Part shown: piece after piece, positions 8,870-18,808 of the stretch
How positions within the stretch are numbered: the stretch's first letter is position 1
Layout of the letters: every line of letters begins with the position of its first letter
From: Burkholderia lata
GTDB lineage: Bacteria > Pseudomonadota > Gammaproteobacteria > Burkholderiales > Burkholderiaceae
Assembly (NCBI RefSeq): GCF_000012945.1
Contig: NC_007511.1
Coordinates: forward strand, 1,736,001-1,800,000
Length of the DNA stretch: 64,000 bases
Reading direction: 5' to 3'
Program-made: the position numbers and the translations under genes
Notes under the pieces: model-generated
What the model saw: the letters and a program-made list of their open reading frames with translations, nothing else
What the model was told of the DNA's origin: nothing
Databases searched by the model: none

Positions 8870-9448
8870 TTAGCGCCGGGCAACCGGCAGCGCGGTTTCA
8901 ACGCCACCGCTTCGATATGCGGCACGGACGGCGATCGTCCAGGCTTCGAGCGCTTCCGGCGAGAGCCCGCGTCGTAACCGGACAGAGACGCGCGGCAACG
9001 CGGCAAGCTGATCGCGCAAGTGCACGATCGACCGACAGCCACGGAAGGTCGACGAGCGCGCATCGGGGCCTGTCGCCGCATCCGCCAGCCCGGCCGTCCA
9101 TTCGACGCCGCGGTGGCGCCTGACCGCGTCGAGGTGCGGCAGATGGCGAGCGTCGCCCGATAACGCGATCAACAGCGCGGCCCATTGCGCGCCGCGCCAG
9201 CCGTGATCCATGTCGTGCGTGAGGTCGGCCAGCAGTGCGTCATCCATCACGGACAGGCTTTGCTGGCACAGGTAGTGGAAGTCGAGCGGCTGGTAACGGA
9301 CCTGCGGGTAGTCGCGCAGCACGTGCCCGAGTTCGGCGCCGGTCTCGACGGCGGCGGCCAGGAATTGTTCGGCCGGCGCGGGACGGTTCAGCAGCAGCGT
9401 CGGCACGCCCCGGTAAAGCCGGTAGATGTCGTCGGGGTGATAGTGCAT
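8870..9448 (-). CDS. Hypothetical protein, 192 aa
   Basis: An open frame with protein-like composition (HYHPDDIYRLYRGVPTLLL near the start, then a helical region rich in Ala, Leu and Asp). There is no signal peptide, membrane segment or motif that I recognise. It is separated from the VOC gene upstream by 42 bases and on the same strand, so the two may be co-transcribed. The function is unknown. Confidence 0.6.
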   Translation of the reverse strand: MHYHPDDIYRLYRGVPTLLLNRPAPAEQFLAAAVETGAELGHVLRDYPQVRYQPLDFHYLCQQSLSVMDDALLADLTHDMDHGWRGAQWAALLIALSGDARHLPHLDAVRRHRGVEWTAGLADAATGPDARSSTFRGCRSIVHLRDQLAALPRVSVRLRRGLSPEALEAWTIAVRAAYRSGGVETALPVARR

Positions 9449-9490
9449 CGCGAATGTCGGGGTGGTCGACCGGCGCGCGCGGTGCGCCGT

Positions 9491-9946
9491 TCAGGTTTTC
9501 TGCGGGTCGCCGGACAGCAGCGCCGTATAACGCCGCTGCATTTCATCGGGTTCGATTGCTTCGATCGTATGCCCGATCAGCCAATCGTAACCGAACGGGT
9601 CGCGAATCTTGCCCGAACGCTCGCCGTAGAACTGGTCCTGGATCGCGCGTGTCAGCTGCGCGCCGGCCGCGATCGCGGCGGCGATCGTCGCGTCGGCGTT
9701 GTCAACATGCAGGTGAAGCGACATCGGTGCGTTGCCATCCGGGGCGAGGGCGAAGATATCGTATTCGGGGAACTCGTCCGAGATCATCAGCGTGCACGGC
9801 CCGAGCTGCAATTCCGCGTGGCCGATGCGTCCCGACGGCTCGACGAGACGGAATTTCTCCTGCGCGCCGAATGCCTTCGCGTAGAACGCGATGGCGTCGT
9901 CCGCGCGCTTGGCGCGCAAATAGGGAAAGACTTCGTGAATCGCCAT
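9491..9946 (-). CDS. VOC-family (glyoxalase / PhnB-like) protein
   Basis: A 151-aa cytosolic protein of the vicinal-oxygen-chelate fold. It opens with PYLRAKRADDAIAFYAKAFGA, a hallmark of the PhnB-like subgroup, has a central SLHLHVDNADATIAAAIAAGA repeat of the fold, and ends near GKIRDPFGYDWLIG. The start at 9946 is supported by GGAGGG just upstream. The actual reaction cannot be told, since the family includes dioxygenases, lyases and resistance proteins. It is divergent from the LuxR-type regulator. Confidence 0.85.
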   Translation of the reverse strand: MAIHEVFPYLRAKRADDAIAFYAKAFGAQEKFRLVEPSGRIGHAELQLGPCTLMISDEFPEYDIFALAPDGNAPMSLHLHVDNADATIAAAIAAGAQLTRAIQDQFYGERSGKIRDPFGYDWLIGHTIEAIEPDEMQRRYTALLSGDPQKT

Positions 9947-10456
9947 GATGCCCTCCGGTGGGTGGTGTGGGTGTCGCTCGATCCTGTCGGGCCTCGCGGG
10001 CCCGGTCCTGAACACAGTTGACTGCCTCGCCTGGCATCGGGCCAGCGCGGCGCGTGAAAGCTGTTTGCGTTCGCGCGTTGCCGGTACTGTTCGGGCGACC
10101 GTCCCGTGAACGCGCGACATTCGCGAGGTGCATCGCGCCGGCCGGCAGCACGCGCTTGCGGCACGGTTCATTCCGGCTCGGAAACGGCGGGTGCGACGCA
10201 CCGACCGAGTCGATGAAGCGCCGCAAGACTGCGTCGGGGCGGCGGCTGAGGATCATGTCTTTTACCGTGCCGTAAACGATAAACACGTCGATTCTACAAA
10301 CGAATAGCGCGGCGGTGGCAGGGATGGGGATGGAAGGGCGCGCGCCCGACCAGTGGCTCGTCGTCCGCAAAAATGACAGAATCGCCCGACGAACGGCGGC
10401 TGACGGCAACCGACGACAACGACCCGCGTGCCGCAGCACGCGACAGGAGACGACGA
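9947..10456. other. Intergenic region between divergent VOC and LuxR-type genes
   Basis: No gene is supported. The region should hold promoters in both directions. A short TTTAC...GTAAA dyad lies around 10260-10275, but with five-base arms it is weak. The regulator could alternatively start at 10373, which would shorten this gap. Confidence 0.4.
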
Positions 10457-11476
10457 GTGATTCGCGACGCGATCCGCCCCCACTCAGCCCCGCAACGGGG
10501 TACCGCGCTTGCGCAGCGTGTCGGCCGTCTGCTGCTGCCGCTCTACCGGTTGCCGCATGCGGCGCGCGTCGACGAATTCGACCGGCGGCTCCTGCTGCTG
10601 ATGAACGAGCACATCGACTTCGACGGCGCCTGGTTCGGTCATTCGAGCATCCTGCCCGACGGCCCGCTGCCGCACAGCGCGTGCCTGCACAACCTGAACC
10701 CCGGCTTCATGCACGACTGGGAACAGGTCAAGCTGCGCGATCCGCTGGCGCGTCTGGCCGAAACGTCGCCGGAGAAGATCGTCGTCGCATCGACGTCGAC
10801 TGTCCCGATGGACGCCGCGATGCAGCATTTCTGCAAGGCCCAGGGCATCGCACAGGTGCTGTTCGCCGTCTGCACGGACCCCGAGCGTCACCGGGCCACG
10901 CACCTGTCGCTGTATCGCCGCACACGCCGCCGCTTCGAGGCTGCGGACGCCCATCTGCTCGAACTCGCGATCGAACATATGGCGGCGGCGCTCGAATACA
11001 ACCGCCTGTACTGGATGCACGCGACCGACGGTGCGGTCGGCCGCGCCGCGTCGGCGCTGTTCGATTCGCACGGCGTGCTGCAGTATGCGGACGATACGTT
11101 TTTCGAACTCGCCGCGCTCGAATGGCCGTCGTGGGATCGCGCGGGTTTGCCGAAGGCGGCGCGGGCCCGCATGTTCGACGACGCGTCGTCGAACCCGGTG
11201 TTCAGCGGGACACACATCCGGCTGCAAAGCGAACGGCTCGGCGATTACGTGCTGGTGCGTGCGCGGTCGGTCGGCGTCGGCGGCGTGCTGAGCCCGCGCG
11301 AACTGGCGGTCGCGCGCATCTTCTGCGACGGCTGCACGTACAAGGGCGTCGCGAAACGGCTCGGCATCGCGCCCGCGACCGCACGGCATCATCTGCGCCG
11401 CGTGTACGTCAAGCTGCGCGTGACCACCAAAAGCGAACTGATCCGCGTGCTGGACGACGACGGCGCGCTTGCGTAG
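10457..11476 (+). CDS. LuxR-type helix-turn-helix transcriptional regulator
   Basis: A regulator of about 339 aa. The C-terminal LuxR/GerE HTH is clear (LSPRELAVARIFCDGCTYK, then AKRLGIAPATARHHLRRVY and LRVTTKSELIRVL). The N-terminal 250 residues form a sensor region with no motif I can name. The GTG at 10457 is preferred because AGGAGA lies 6 bases before it; an ATG at 10373 in the same frame would add 28 residues of low complexity but has no ribosome site. Phased GCTTCA repeats lie between this gene and the amidase, which the regulator may control. Confidence 0.85.
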   Translation: MIRDAIRPHSAPQRGTALAQRVGRLLLPLYRLPHAARVDEFDRRLLLLMNEHIDFDGAWFGHSSILPDGPLPHSACLHNLNPGFMHDWEQVKLRDPLARLAETSPEKIVVASTSTVPMDAAMQHFCKAQGIAQVLFAVCTDPERHRATHLSLYRRTRRRFEAADAHLLELAIEHMAAALEYNRLYWMHATDGAVGRAASALFDSHGVLQYADDTFFELAALEWPSWDRAGLPKAARARMFDDASSNPVFSGTHIRLQSERLGDYVLVRARSVGVGGVLSPRELAVARIFCDGCTYKGVAKRLGIAPATARHHLRRVYVKLRVTTKSELIRVLDDDGALA

Positions 11477-11564
11477 GCACACGCACGGTCGTCATCGGTT
11501 TCACCGCATGCTTCCTGCCGGTTCCCATCGTTCATCTGAACGATTTCGGGCGGATTTTTCGTGG

Positions 11565-11606
11565 GCTTCAATGAAGTCGCTTCATCCCCGCTTCATTCCA
11601 GCTTCA
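11565..11606. repeat. Four phased GCTTCA repeats upstream of the amidase gene
   Basis: GCTTCA occurs at 11565, 11579, 11590 and 11601, so the last three copies are spaced exactly 11 bp, one helical turn. The array sits between the stop of the LuxR-type regulator and the amidase start (11689), where an activator site is expected. The repeats are seen directly; a regulatory role is inferred. Confidence 0.4.
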
Positions 11607-11688
11607 GTCAGCCCCGACCACCACGACATCCGTCACGGCGGGCGGCAGACGGCCGCCCGGCGCCACCGAGGAACGCAGGAGAACGCCC

Positions 11689-13119
11689 ATGAACATCGAT
11701 GAATACGTGCGCTACGACGCCACCGGCCTGGCCGACGAGATTCGCGCCGGACGCGTCAGCGCCGACGACGTGATGCTTGCCGCGAAAGCGGCCGCCGCAC
11801 GCGTCAATCCGGAACTGAACGCGATCATCGAAACCTTCGACGCACCGCTCGAGTACGCGGCGGACGGCCCGTTTGCCGGCGTGCCGTTCCTTGTCAAGGA
11901 TCTCGTGCTGCATGCCGATGGCATCGCGAACGACAGCGGCTCGCGGCTGCTGGCCGGGCACGACGTGTCGCCCGCCGACAGCGAGCTGATGGCGCGTTTC
12001 AGGCGCGCGGGCTTCGCGACGTTCGGCCGGACGACGACGCCCGAATTCGGCTTCAACGCGACGACGGAGTCGGTCCTGCACGGACCGACCCGCAACCCGT
12101 GGAATCCCGCGTACAGCGCGGGCGGATCGAGCGGTGGTTCGGCGGCGGCGGTGGCGGCAGGCATCGTGCCGGCTGCCCATGCGAACGACGGCGGCGGTTC
12201 GATCCGGATTCCGGCGGCCGCCTGCGGGCTCGTCGGACTGAAACCGTCGCGCGGCCGCACGCCGGTCGGTCCGGACTACAACCTGCCGCTGTTCGGCCTC
12301 GGCATCGAGTTTGCCGTCACGCGCACGGTGCGCGACAGCGCGGCGATCCTCGATGCGGTCGAGGGGCCGGAGCCCGGCGCGATGTTCGACATCGGGCGTC
12401 CGCCCGTACGCTATGCCGATGCGATCCGCACGCCTGCACGGCGGCTGCGCGTGGCGGTCGCGACACGCTTTCCCGGAACCGGCGTCACGCATCCGGACTG
12501 CGTCGCCGCGGCAGAGCAGGTCGCCCGCACGCTCGAGCACCTTGGCCACGACGTCGACGCCGCGACGCCTGCGTACGACGCGGAAGCGCTCGCGGCCGCG
12601 AGCTGCACCGCGTGGACCGCATTCCTGGCCTCGGTCGCGTTGGGAGCGGCCGAGGCGCTCGGGCGCCCGTACGATCCGCGCGACGTGGAAGCGTGCACGC
12701 ATGCATGCATCGAACACGGTCGCGGGCTGTCGGGGCTGGACCTGCAGCGGATGTTCATGCAGTTCAATGGCGTGTCGCGTGCGGTCGGTGCCTTTTTCGT
12801 CGGCTACGACCTGCTGGTTACACCGGTCATGCGGATGCCGACGGTCGAACTCGGCTACCTCGACCAGAACGACGCGACGCTCGATGCGCGCGGCTGGTGT
12901 GACAAGGTGTTCGACTATTGTCCGTTCACGGGGCTCTTCAACGTGACGGGCACGCCGGCGATCTCGCTGCCGGCCGGCTGGTCGGGCGATCGGCCGGTCG
13001 GCGTGCAGCTCGCCGGGCCGATGGGCAGCGAAGCGGTCTTGCTGCAGGTCGCGGCTGCGCTGGAGCAGACGGTCGGGTGGCATACGCGCCGGCCGCGTGT
13101 GCACGCGGCGGCGGGCTGA
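11689..13119 (+). CDS. Amidase (amidase-signature family)
   Basis: A 476-aa cytosolic hydrolase of carboxylic amides. The amidase-signature core is present: the catalytic Lys in FLVKDLVL (about residue 67), the glycine/serine-rich [17 protein letters not shown] segment holding the cis-Ser, and the nucleophile region [12 protein letters not shown]. The length is usual for the GatA-like family, but no gatB or gatC is nearby, so this is a catabolic or detoxifying amidase rather than the tRNA amidotransferase. The start at 11689 has AGGAG upstream. Confidence 0.92.
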   Translation: MNIDEYVRYDATGLADEIRAGRVSADDVMLAAKAAAARVNPELNAIIETFDAPLEYAADGPFAGVPFLVKDLVLHADGIANDSGSRLLAGHDVSPADSELMARFRRAGFATFGRTTTPEFGFNATTESVLHGPTRNPWNPAYSAGGSSGGSAAAVAAGIVPAAHANDGGGSIRIPAAACGLVGLKPSRGRTPVGPDYNLPLFGLGIEFAVTRTVRDSAAILDAVEGPEPGAMFDIGRPPVRYADAIRTPARRLRVAVATRFPGTGVTHPDCVAAAEQVARTLEHLGHDVDAATPAYDAEALAAASCTAWTAFLASVALGAAEALGRPYDPRDVEACTHACIEHGRGLSGLDLQRMFMQFNGVSRAVGAFFVGYDLLVTPVMRMPTVELGYLDQNDATLDARGWCDKVFDYCPFTGLFNVTGTPAISLPAGWSGDRPVGVQLAGPMGSEAVLLQVAAALEQTVGWHTRRPRVHAAAG

Positions 13120-13408
13120 CTTCACGATGCGTTCATCGCCGGCGCTCACCGACGGGCGTCGGCTGATGAATCAGCGAGCCAGAATGCGTTGATCCGGTAG
13201 ATCGCGAGCACTTCGGATCAATCGAATTTCGTTTAAGAAATAGACATTTTTTCTATCGTTGTGTGTATGAAGTTGGAAAGTCGCTGGTCGCGCTTGGTCA
13301 TTTGAAATGGGAAATCATCAATTGATCCAGTCAAGTTGAGTAAATTGAAATCCATGCTTTCTCTTCATTCGATTTGAAGATTATTGGCACGCGAACTCGA
13401 CGCAAAAA

Positions 13409-14446
13409 TCACAGCGCACCAGCATCGTCGGTATCGACGCTGACGATGGCCTTGCCAAGATTGCCGCCGGCAAGCATCGCGAGAAACGCGTCGACGATCG
13501 TGTCGAAGCCCTTCGTGATCGTCTCCGGCGCGACGATGTCGCCGCGCTGGAGGTGGGGAATGGCGAAGGCCTCGAGCTCCTGCTGCAGGTTTGCGTAGTC
13601 CTTCACGAGGAAACCCTGCAGCGTCAGGCTCTTGCCCACCACGTCGAACAGATTGCGCGGCGCGGCAGGCGGCTGCAATGCGCTGTATTGCGCGACCGCG
13701 CCGATCAGCGCCGCGCGCCCGTGGTCTTTCAGGACGGCAATGGCTGCCTCGAGCTGCTCGCCGCCCACGTTGTCCAGGTAGACGTCGAACCCTTCGGGAA
13801 TCCGTTCGCGCAATTGCGCGCCGACTTGCCCCGGCTGATAAACGAACGCGTCGGTGTAACCGAGGCCGCTGGTCAATTGTCGCGCCTTGCGCTCGTGGCT
13901 GGTGCTCCCGACGATCCGGTTCGCGCCCAGCAATTTGGCGAACTGGCCGGCCGCGGTACCGACGCCGCCAGCGGCGGCCGATACATATAGGGATTCGCCG
14001 GGCTGCAGGCGGACGATGCGGGTCAGCGCGACCCACGCGGTCAATCCGGTGCCGCCCAGGATGCTCAACCAGGCGGTGAGCGGTACCCCCTCGACGGGCC
14101 GGATGACCCGCAGCGCTTGCGCCGGCACCTGGGCGTAGGTGCGCCACCCCTGGCGATGGAATACCCAGTCGCCGGGGCGAAGCATCGGGTCGGTGGTGCG
14201 CAGCACCTGGCCGATGGTCCGTCCTTCCAGCGGCGCGTGCAGCGCCCAGTCGCCGTCCATGCATTCGCGCATATACGGGTCGACCGAGAAATGCACGTTT
14301 CTCACCAGCACTTCGCCGGGTGCCAACGGCGCCAGCGGCTGCCGGACGAAACGGAAATGCTCGCGACGCGGTTCGCCATGCGGCCGTTCGACCTGATGGA
14401 CCAGCGTATTGTGGGACGGTTGATATCCGAAATCTTTCTCGCTCAT
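13409..14446 (-). CDS. NADP-dependent oxidoreductase, MDR superfamily (CurA / prostaglandin reductase-like)
   Basis: A 345-aa zinc-independent medium-chain reductase. The nucleotide-binding glycine motif is AAAGGVGTAAGQFAKLLGA (about residues 155-175), preceded by GGTGLTAWVAL and followed by a YLDNVGGEQLEAAI segment typical of this subfamily, which reduces alpha,beta-unsaturated carbonyls with NADPH. It is transcribed divergently from the SgrR-type regulator with a 237-bp gap, so it may be a target of that regulator. A relative (47268-48311) lies in the phenazine operon. Confidence 0.9.
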   Translation of the reverse strand: MSEKDFGYQPSHNTLVHQVERPHGEPRREHFRFVRQPLAPLAPGEVLVRNVHFSVDPYMRECMDGDWALHAPLEGRTIGQVLRTTDPMLRPGDWVFHRQGWRTYAQVPAQALRVIRPVEGVPLTAWLSILGGTGLTAWVALTRIVRLQPGESLYVSAAAGGVGTAAGQFAKLLGANRIVGSTSHERKARQLTSGLGYTDAFVYQPGQVGAQLRERIPEGFDVYLDNVGGEQLEAAIAVLKDHGRAALIGAVAQYSALQPPAAPRNLFDVVGKSLTLQGFLVKDYANLQQELEAFAIPHLQRGDIVAPETITKGFDTIVDAFLAMLAGGNLGKAIVSVDTDDAGAL

Positions 14447-14683
14447 TCACTATCCGGAAAGGTTGATGATGGCCAGGGCGACGCCGCGTTAAAACGGCGA
14501 TATTGATGCGATGGCGATCGAATCGAAAGCCTGGATAGATAAACTCGCTATCGATTCGATCATTGCTTGTTGGCCTGTATCGGGTCGGGTGGTTTGAATC
14601 GGCTTGTTTTGTGTGCGTGGACATTCTGCATAACGGCAAGCAGAATAAAAACGGCAAATTCAGAAATCTTTGTTTCCTCTTTT

Positions 14684-16375
14684 ATGCGACTGATCGACCA
14701 GTTTCATCGGCTTGGCGAGTTTCTCGACGAGCAGGGCGGCCAGCCCGGGTTGCCGGCGCTTGCGCGGGCATTGAACTGCACCGAGCGCAACGTGCGGAGC
14801 CTGCTGCGCAAGATGGAGGCGCAAGGGTGGTTGCGGTGGGAGGCGGCGCGTGGCCGCGGCCACTTCTCGAAGCTGACGATGCTGGTTGCCCCGCAGCATG
14901 CGGTGCTCGATCGCCTGTCCTGCCTGCTGGCGGACGGTGAACTGGAGCAGGCGTTCGCGAGCCTCGGCGATGAGCAGCGCCAGCAATTGTTGAAGCGGCT
15001 TCCGGATTTCCTCGGAATCCATCCGGCCGGCTCTCACGGCCATCGCTTGCGCATTCCCCTCTATCGGGCGGTGGACGAACTCGATCCCTATCGGGTGATC
15101 AGCCGGCTGGAGGCCCATCTGGTGCGGCAGATATTTTCACGACTGACCGAATTCGACAGGCACACGCAGCGCGTCAGGCCGGCGCTGGCGCATCACTGGG
15201 AGCCGGAAGAGGCAGGGCGGGTCTGGCACTTCTGGCTCAGGCCGAACGTCCGTTTCCACGATGGCAGGCTTCTGGAGCCGGAAGATGTGCGGTACACCCT
15301 GCTGCGCATGCGCGACGAGCCGAGCCATTTCCAGCGCCTGTACCGGCATCTGCTCGACGTGGAAATCGGCGAAGGGCGGCGGATCGTATGTCGTCTCGGC
15401 GACGTCGATCATCTCTGGCCGCAGCGCGTCGCGGCGGCCAACGCGTCGATCGTGCCACGCCGCCGGAACGCCGACTTTGCGCGCATGCCGGTCGGCACGG
15501 GGCCGTTCAGGCTGACGCGCCACAGCGACTACCGGATCACGTTGTCGGCATTCGGCGATCACTATCGCGAGCGTGCGTTGCTCGACGAGCTGGATCTCTG
15601 GTTCCTGCCATCGGCCGAGCAGCCGGACGGATTCGATCTCCGATTCGGGTACTCCGCTTCTCATGCGCCGGAGGAGAAGGGCATCGTGCGCGTGCAGGCG
15701 GGCTGTACGTACCTGGTCTGCAACGCCACGCGCGAAGCGTTCCGCGAGCGTGCCGACCGGCTGGCGCTGGCGGATTGGCTCGCGCCAGCCCGCTTGTTCG
15801 GTCACGACGATCCCGCGAGGCGGCCGGCGGCCGGGCTGCTGCCGGCGTGGCGGCATCGCGTCGCGACACCAGCCGCCGAACCCTTCGTGCCGCAATACAC
15901 CGAGCTCACGCTGGTCACGGGGCAGACCGACGATGAACGGGGCCTGGCCCGTGCAATCGAGGCCAGATTGCGCGACGCGAATATCCGGCTGAGCGTGTTG
16001 GCGCTGCCTTATGCCGAGCTGATCCGGCGCGACTGGCGGGATTCGGCCGACCTGATGCTGGGCAGCGAGATCCTGCACGACGACGAGGATTTCGGCTGCT
16101 TCGAATGGTTCGGGGCCGACAGCATGTTCCGGCAATGGATGTCGGAACATGCCGCGCTCGAACTGGACCGCCGGCTGCATGCGGTCCAGGCGCAAGCCGA
16201 TCCGCGCGCGCGGATGGCGGACTATGAGGTCATCGGCAAGGAACTGGTCGATGCGGCGTGGTTGATCCCGATCTCGCACGAGCACCAGCATGTCGAGCTG
16301 GCATCGCATGTTGCCGGTGTCGACGAGGCCGCGCCGCTGGGGTTCGTGTCGTTCGCCGAGCTGTGGGTGCGTTGA
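14684..16375 (+). CDS. SgrR-family transcriptional regulator
   Basis: A 563-aa protein, close to the 551 aa of E. coli SgrR. The start at 14684 gives the standard N-terminus: an SgrR-type winged helix (MRLIDQFHRL, then ALNCTERNVRSLLRKMEAQGWLRW at about residues 25-50), followed by a solute-binding-protein (SBP_bac_5) domain with its PNVRFHDGR motif near residue 185. In E. coli SgrR senses sugar-phosphate stress; here no sgrS RNA or sugar transporter adjoins it. The divergent NADP-dependent oxidoreductase is the likeliest target, suggesting a different inducer. Confidence 0.88.
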   Translation: MRLIDQFHRLGEFLDEQGGQPGLPALARALNCTERNVRSLLRKMEAQGWLRWEAARGRGHFSKLTMLVAPQHAVLDRLSCLLADGELEQAFASLGDEQRQQLLKRLPDFLGIHPAGSHGHRLRIPLYRAVDELDPYRVISRLEAHLVRQIFSRLTEFDRHTQRVRPALAHHWEPEEAGRVWHFWLRPNVRFHDGRLLEPEDVRYTLLRMRDEPSHFQRLYRHLLDVEIGEGRRIVCRLGDVDHLWPQRVAAANASIVPRRRNADFARMPVGTGPFRLTRHSDYRITLSAFGDHYRERALLDELDLWFLPSAEQPDGFDLRFGYSASHAPEEKGIVRVQAGCTYLVCNATREAFRERADRLALADWLAPARLFGHDDPARRPAAGLLPAWRHRVATPAAEPFVPQYTELTLVTGQTDDERGLARAIEARLRDANIRLSVLALPYAELIRRDWRDSADLMLGSEILHDDEDFGCFEWFGADSMFRQWMSEHAALELDRRLHAVQAQADPRARMADYEVIGKELVDAAWLIPISHEHQHVELASHVAGVDEAAPLGFVSFAELWVR

Positions 16376-16502
16376 TTCGGGCTCCAGGGGGCGGCAGCGC
16401 GTGCCGTCACGTCGCCGGGCTACGCGTTTCAGCTCCCATGCAGCCGCGTCCCGGCGCTGATGGCGTAGCGCCGCGCGAACGGGGTTGTACTTCCACCGGT
16501 CA

Positions 16503-17498
16503 TCATTGCGATTCCGCGGCAGGCCGAAACCGATCACGATACGCACCCGGGCTCAGCCCGACCTTCTCCTTGAACAGCCGGCAGAACGAGCTCGTATCGC
16601 TATACCCCACCCGGGCCGTGATCCGCTCGAGGCTGAGATCGCCGGCCTCCAGCAAACCGCGCGCGGCTTCGATGCGCAGGCTCTGCAAATATCGCAATGG
16701 CGGCTGATTCAGCGTGGCCTGGAATCGGCGGATGATCGTGCGCTCGCTCACGCCGAGGTCATGCGCCATCTCCGACATCTTCACGTCCTTCGTCATGTGC
16801 TGTTGCAGCCAATGCTGCGCGCGGTGAACCAGCGAATCGGTGTGCGTCTTGTCCGTCAGCAGCGGGAGATACGGCAATTGCTTCGTCTGGCTGACGTCGA
16901 TCAGCATCGTTTTGGCGCACTGCGCAGCGATGACCGCCCCGGCGAAACGCTCGATGACATGAATCGTCTGCAACAGGTAGGACGCTGACGCGCCCGCACA
17001 GATCAGGCGATCCGCTTCGGTGACGACGGGTTCCAGCTGAAGGTCGACCCGGGGAAACCGGCTGCGAAACTGGTCCGCCAGCCACCACGTGGTCGTCGCG
17101 GGCCGCCCGTCCAGGAGGCCGGTGTTGGCCAGTACGAAAGTGCCGGTGCAATTTGCCGCCAGGTAGGCCCCGGCGTTCCATTGCGAAACCAGCCAGTCGC
17201 ATGCGGCCGACTGTCGTGCCAGCAACTGGTCGAAGGCCTTGCCGCTCGCATAGTGCGCACTGGGAATGAACACCAGGTCGAACTGCTCGCGCGGCCGGAT
17301 CGGCTCCGTGTTCAGCTGTAGCCCGTTGCTCGCCATGACGGGCGCCCCGGTCGGGGAGACGAACCGCCATTCGAATTGCGCTTGTCCATCGCCTCTCTGG
17401 CGCCGCACATGCGCGTTTGCAATCTGAAGGATGTCGGCGAACCCGCCCAGGCTGGAGGCGTAGCAATCGTCATACGCAAGGATGGCGGCGCGGGGCAT
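16503..17498 (-). CDS. GlxA-family AraC-type transcriptional regulator
   Basis: A 331-aa protein with two domains: an N-terminal DJ-1/PfpI-like (class I amidotransferase fold) sensor domain at about 1-190 and a C-terminal AraC double HTH at about 225-325 (MAHDLGVSERTIIRRFQ, then ITARVGYSDTSSFCRLFKEK). In the usual nucleophile-elbow position it reads LAANCTGTFVLANTG, so a Cys is kept. It is divergent from the nitronate monooxygenase gene (336-bp gap), which it may control. Confidence 0.9.
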   Translation of the reverse strand: MPRAAILAYDDCYASSLGGFADILQIANAHVRRQRGDGQAQFEWRFVSPTGAPVMASNGLQLNTEPIRPREQFDLVFIPSAHYASGKAFDQLLARQSAACDWLVSQWNAGAYLAANCTGTFVLANTGLLDGRPATTTWWLADQFRSRFPRVDLQLEPVVTEADRLICAGASASYLLQTIHVIERFAGAVIAAQCAKTMLIDVSQTKQLPYLPLLTDKTHTDSLVHRAQHWLQQHMTKDVKMSEMAHDLGVSERTIIRRFQATLNQPPLRYLQSLRIEAARGLLEAGDLSLERITARVGYSDTSSFCRLFKEKVGLSPGAYRDRFRPAAESQ

Positions 17499-17833
17499 GG
17501 CGTGGCGGATATCGCATTCAATGTGTCAGTTTAGCCAATGTACGGCAATTCGAACTGCGAGGAAACTGTCGGTATCCACCTGGCACCGGCGCGCCGGGCG
17601 GCGACTCGATCGTCAAGGCGGACGAGCAGCGCCGGGCGGCATCGCGTGCCGTCCGGGCTGCGCGAAGGCAAAGGCGGCCGGCGCGCGGGTATCTCCGGCG
17701 CTTCCGTTGCCGGGTTGCGTGGATTTCCATCGGCTTCGCGCCGGTGATTCAGCCGTGCCGTGGCGCGCGTCGTGGTCGCAACGCGTTCCCGGCATGCAAA
17801 GGCGCTTTCGTCTCAACCTGAACCGAAAACATC
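17499..17833. other. Divergent promoter region, glxA-type regulator / nitronate monooxygenase
   Basis: The 335 bases between two divergent starts hold no supported gene. The two promoters should lie here. I saw no strong inverted repeat. Confidence 0.4.
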
Positions 17834-18808
17834 ATGAAAACCAGGATCACCGAACTCTTCGGCATCGAATATCCGATCATCCAGGGCGGCATGCACCACG
17901 TCGGGTACGCGGAGCTCGCGGCGGCTGTCTCCAACGCAGGCGGCCTCGGCATCATTACCGGCCTGACCCAGCGATCGCCGGCAGATCTGGCTGCCGAAAT
18001 CCGGCGTTGCCGCGAGATGACCGACAAGCCGTTCGGCGTGAACCTCACGTTCCTGCCGACTGTCACGTCCCCCGACTATCCCGGCTATATCCGGGCCATC
18101 GTCGAAGGTGGCGTCAAGATTGTCGAAACGGCCGGCAACAACCCGCAGCCCTACCTGGCCGCGCTCAAGGACGCGCATGTCAAGGTGATCCACAAGTGCA
18201 CGTCGATTCGCCACGCGCTCAAGGCGGAGGCCATCGGCTGCGATGCGGTCAGCGTCGATGGATTCGAATGCGGTGGCCATCCGGGCGAGGACGACATTCC
18301 GAACTTCATCCTGCTGCCACGCGCTGCCGACGAGCTCAAGATTCCGTTCGTGGCCTCCGGCGGCATGGCTGACGGGCGGTCGCTGGTTGCGGCACTGTCG
18401 CTTGGCGCGGATGGCATCAACATGGGGACGCGCTTCATCGCCACCCGCGAAGCGCCGGTGCATGAGAACGTGAAGCAGGCGCTGGTCGCCGCGTCCGAAC
18501 TGGACACGCGTCTGGTCATGCGCCCGTTGCGCAATACCGAACGCGTGCTGCGCAATGCCGCGGTCGATCGCATTCTCGAAAAGGAACACAGGCTCGGTGC
18601 GAGTATCCGGTTCGACGATATCGTCGAAGAGGTCGCCGGCGTGTATCCGCGCATCATGAAGGAGGGCGCGCTCGACGCGGGCGCCTGGTCGTGCGGCCTG
18701 GTCGTCGGCTTGATCCGCGACGTCCCGACCGTGAAGGAACTCGTCGATCGCATCGTCAGCGAAGCGACGGAGATCATCCGCAGCCGGTTGGCGCGTATCG
18801 CGGTTTGA
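17834..18808 (+). CDS. Nitronate monooxygenase (2-nitropropane dioxygenase family)
   Basis: A 324-aa FMN-dependent TIM-barrel enzyme that oxidises alkyl nitronates such as propionate 3-nitronate. Family features are PIIQGGMHHVGYAELAAAVS at the N-terminus, GFECGGHPGEDD (about 140-150, with the active-site His) and the phosphate-binding SGGMADGRSLVAALSLGADG stretch. The closely related enoyl-ACP reductase FabK shares the fold, but the GGHPG motif favours the nitronate enzyme. Monocistronic, next to the GlxA-type regulator. Confidence 0.88.
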   Translation: MKTRITELFGIEYPIIQGGMHHVGYAELAAAVSNAGGLGIITGLTQRSPADLAAEIRRCREMTDKPFGVNLTFLPTVTSPDYPGYIRAIVEGGVKIVETAGNNPQPYLAALKDAHVKVIHKCTSIRHALKAEAIGCDAVSVDGFECGGHPGEDDIPNFILLPRAADELKIPFVASGGMADGRSLVAALSLGADGINMGTRFIATREAPVHENVKQALVAASELDTRLVMRPLRNTERVLRNAAVDRILEKEHRLGASIRFDDIVEEVAGVYPRIMKEGALDAGAWSCGLVVGLIRDVPTVKELVDRIVSEATEIIRSRLARIAV

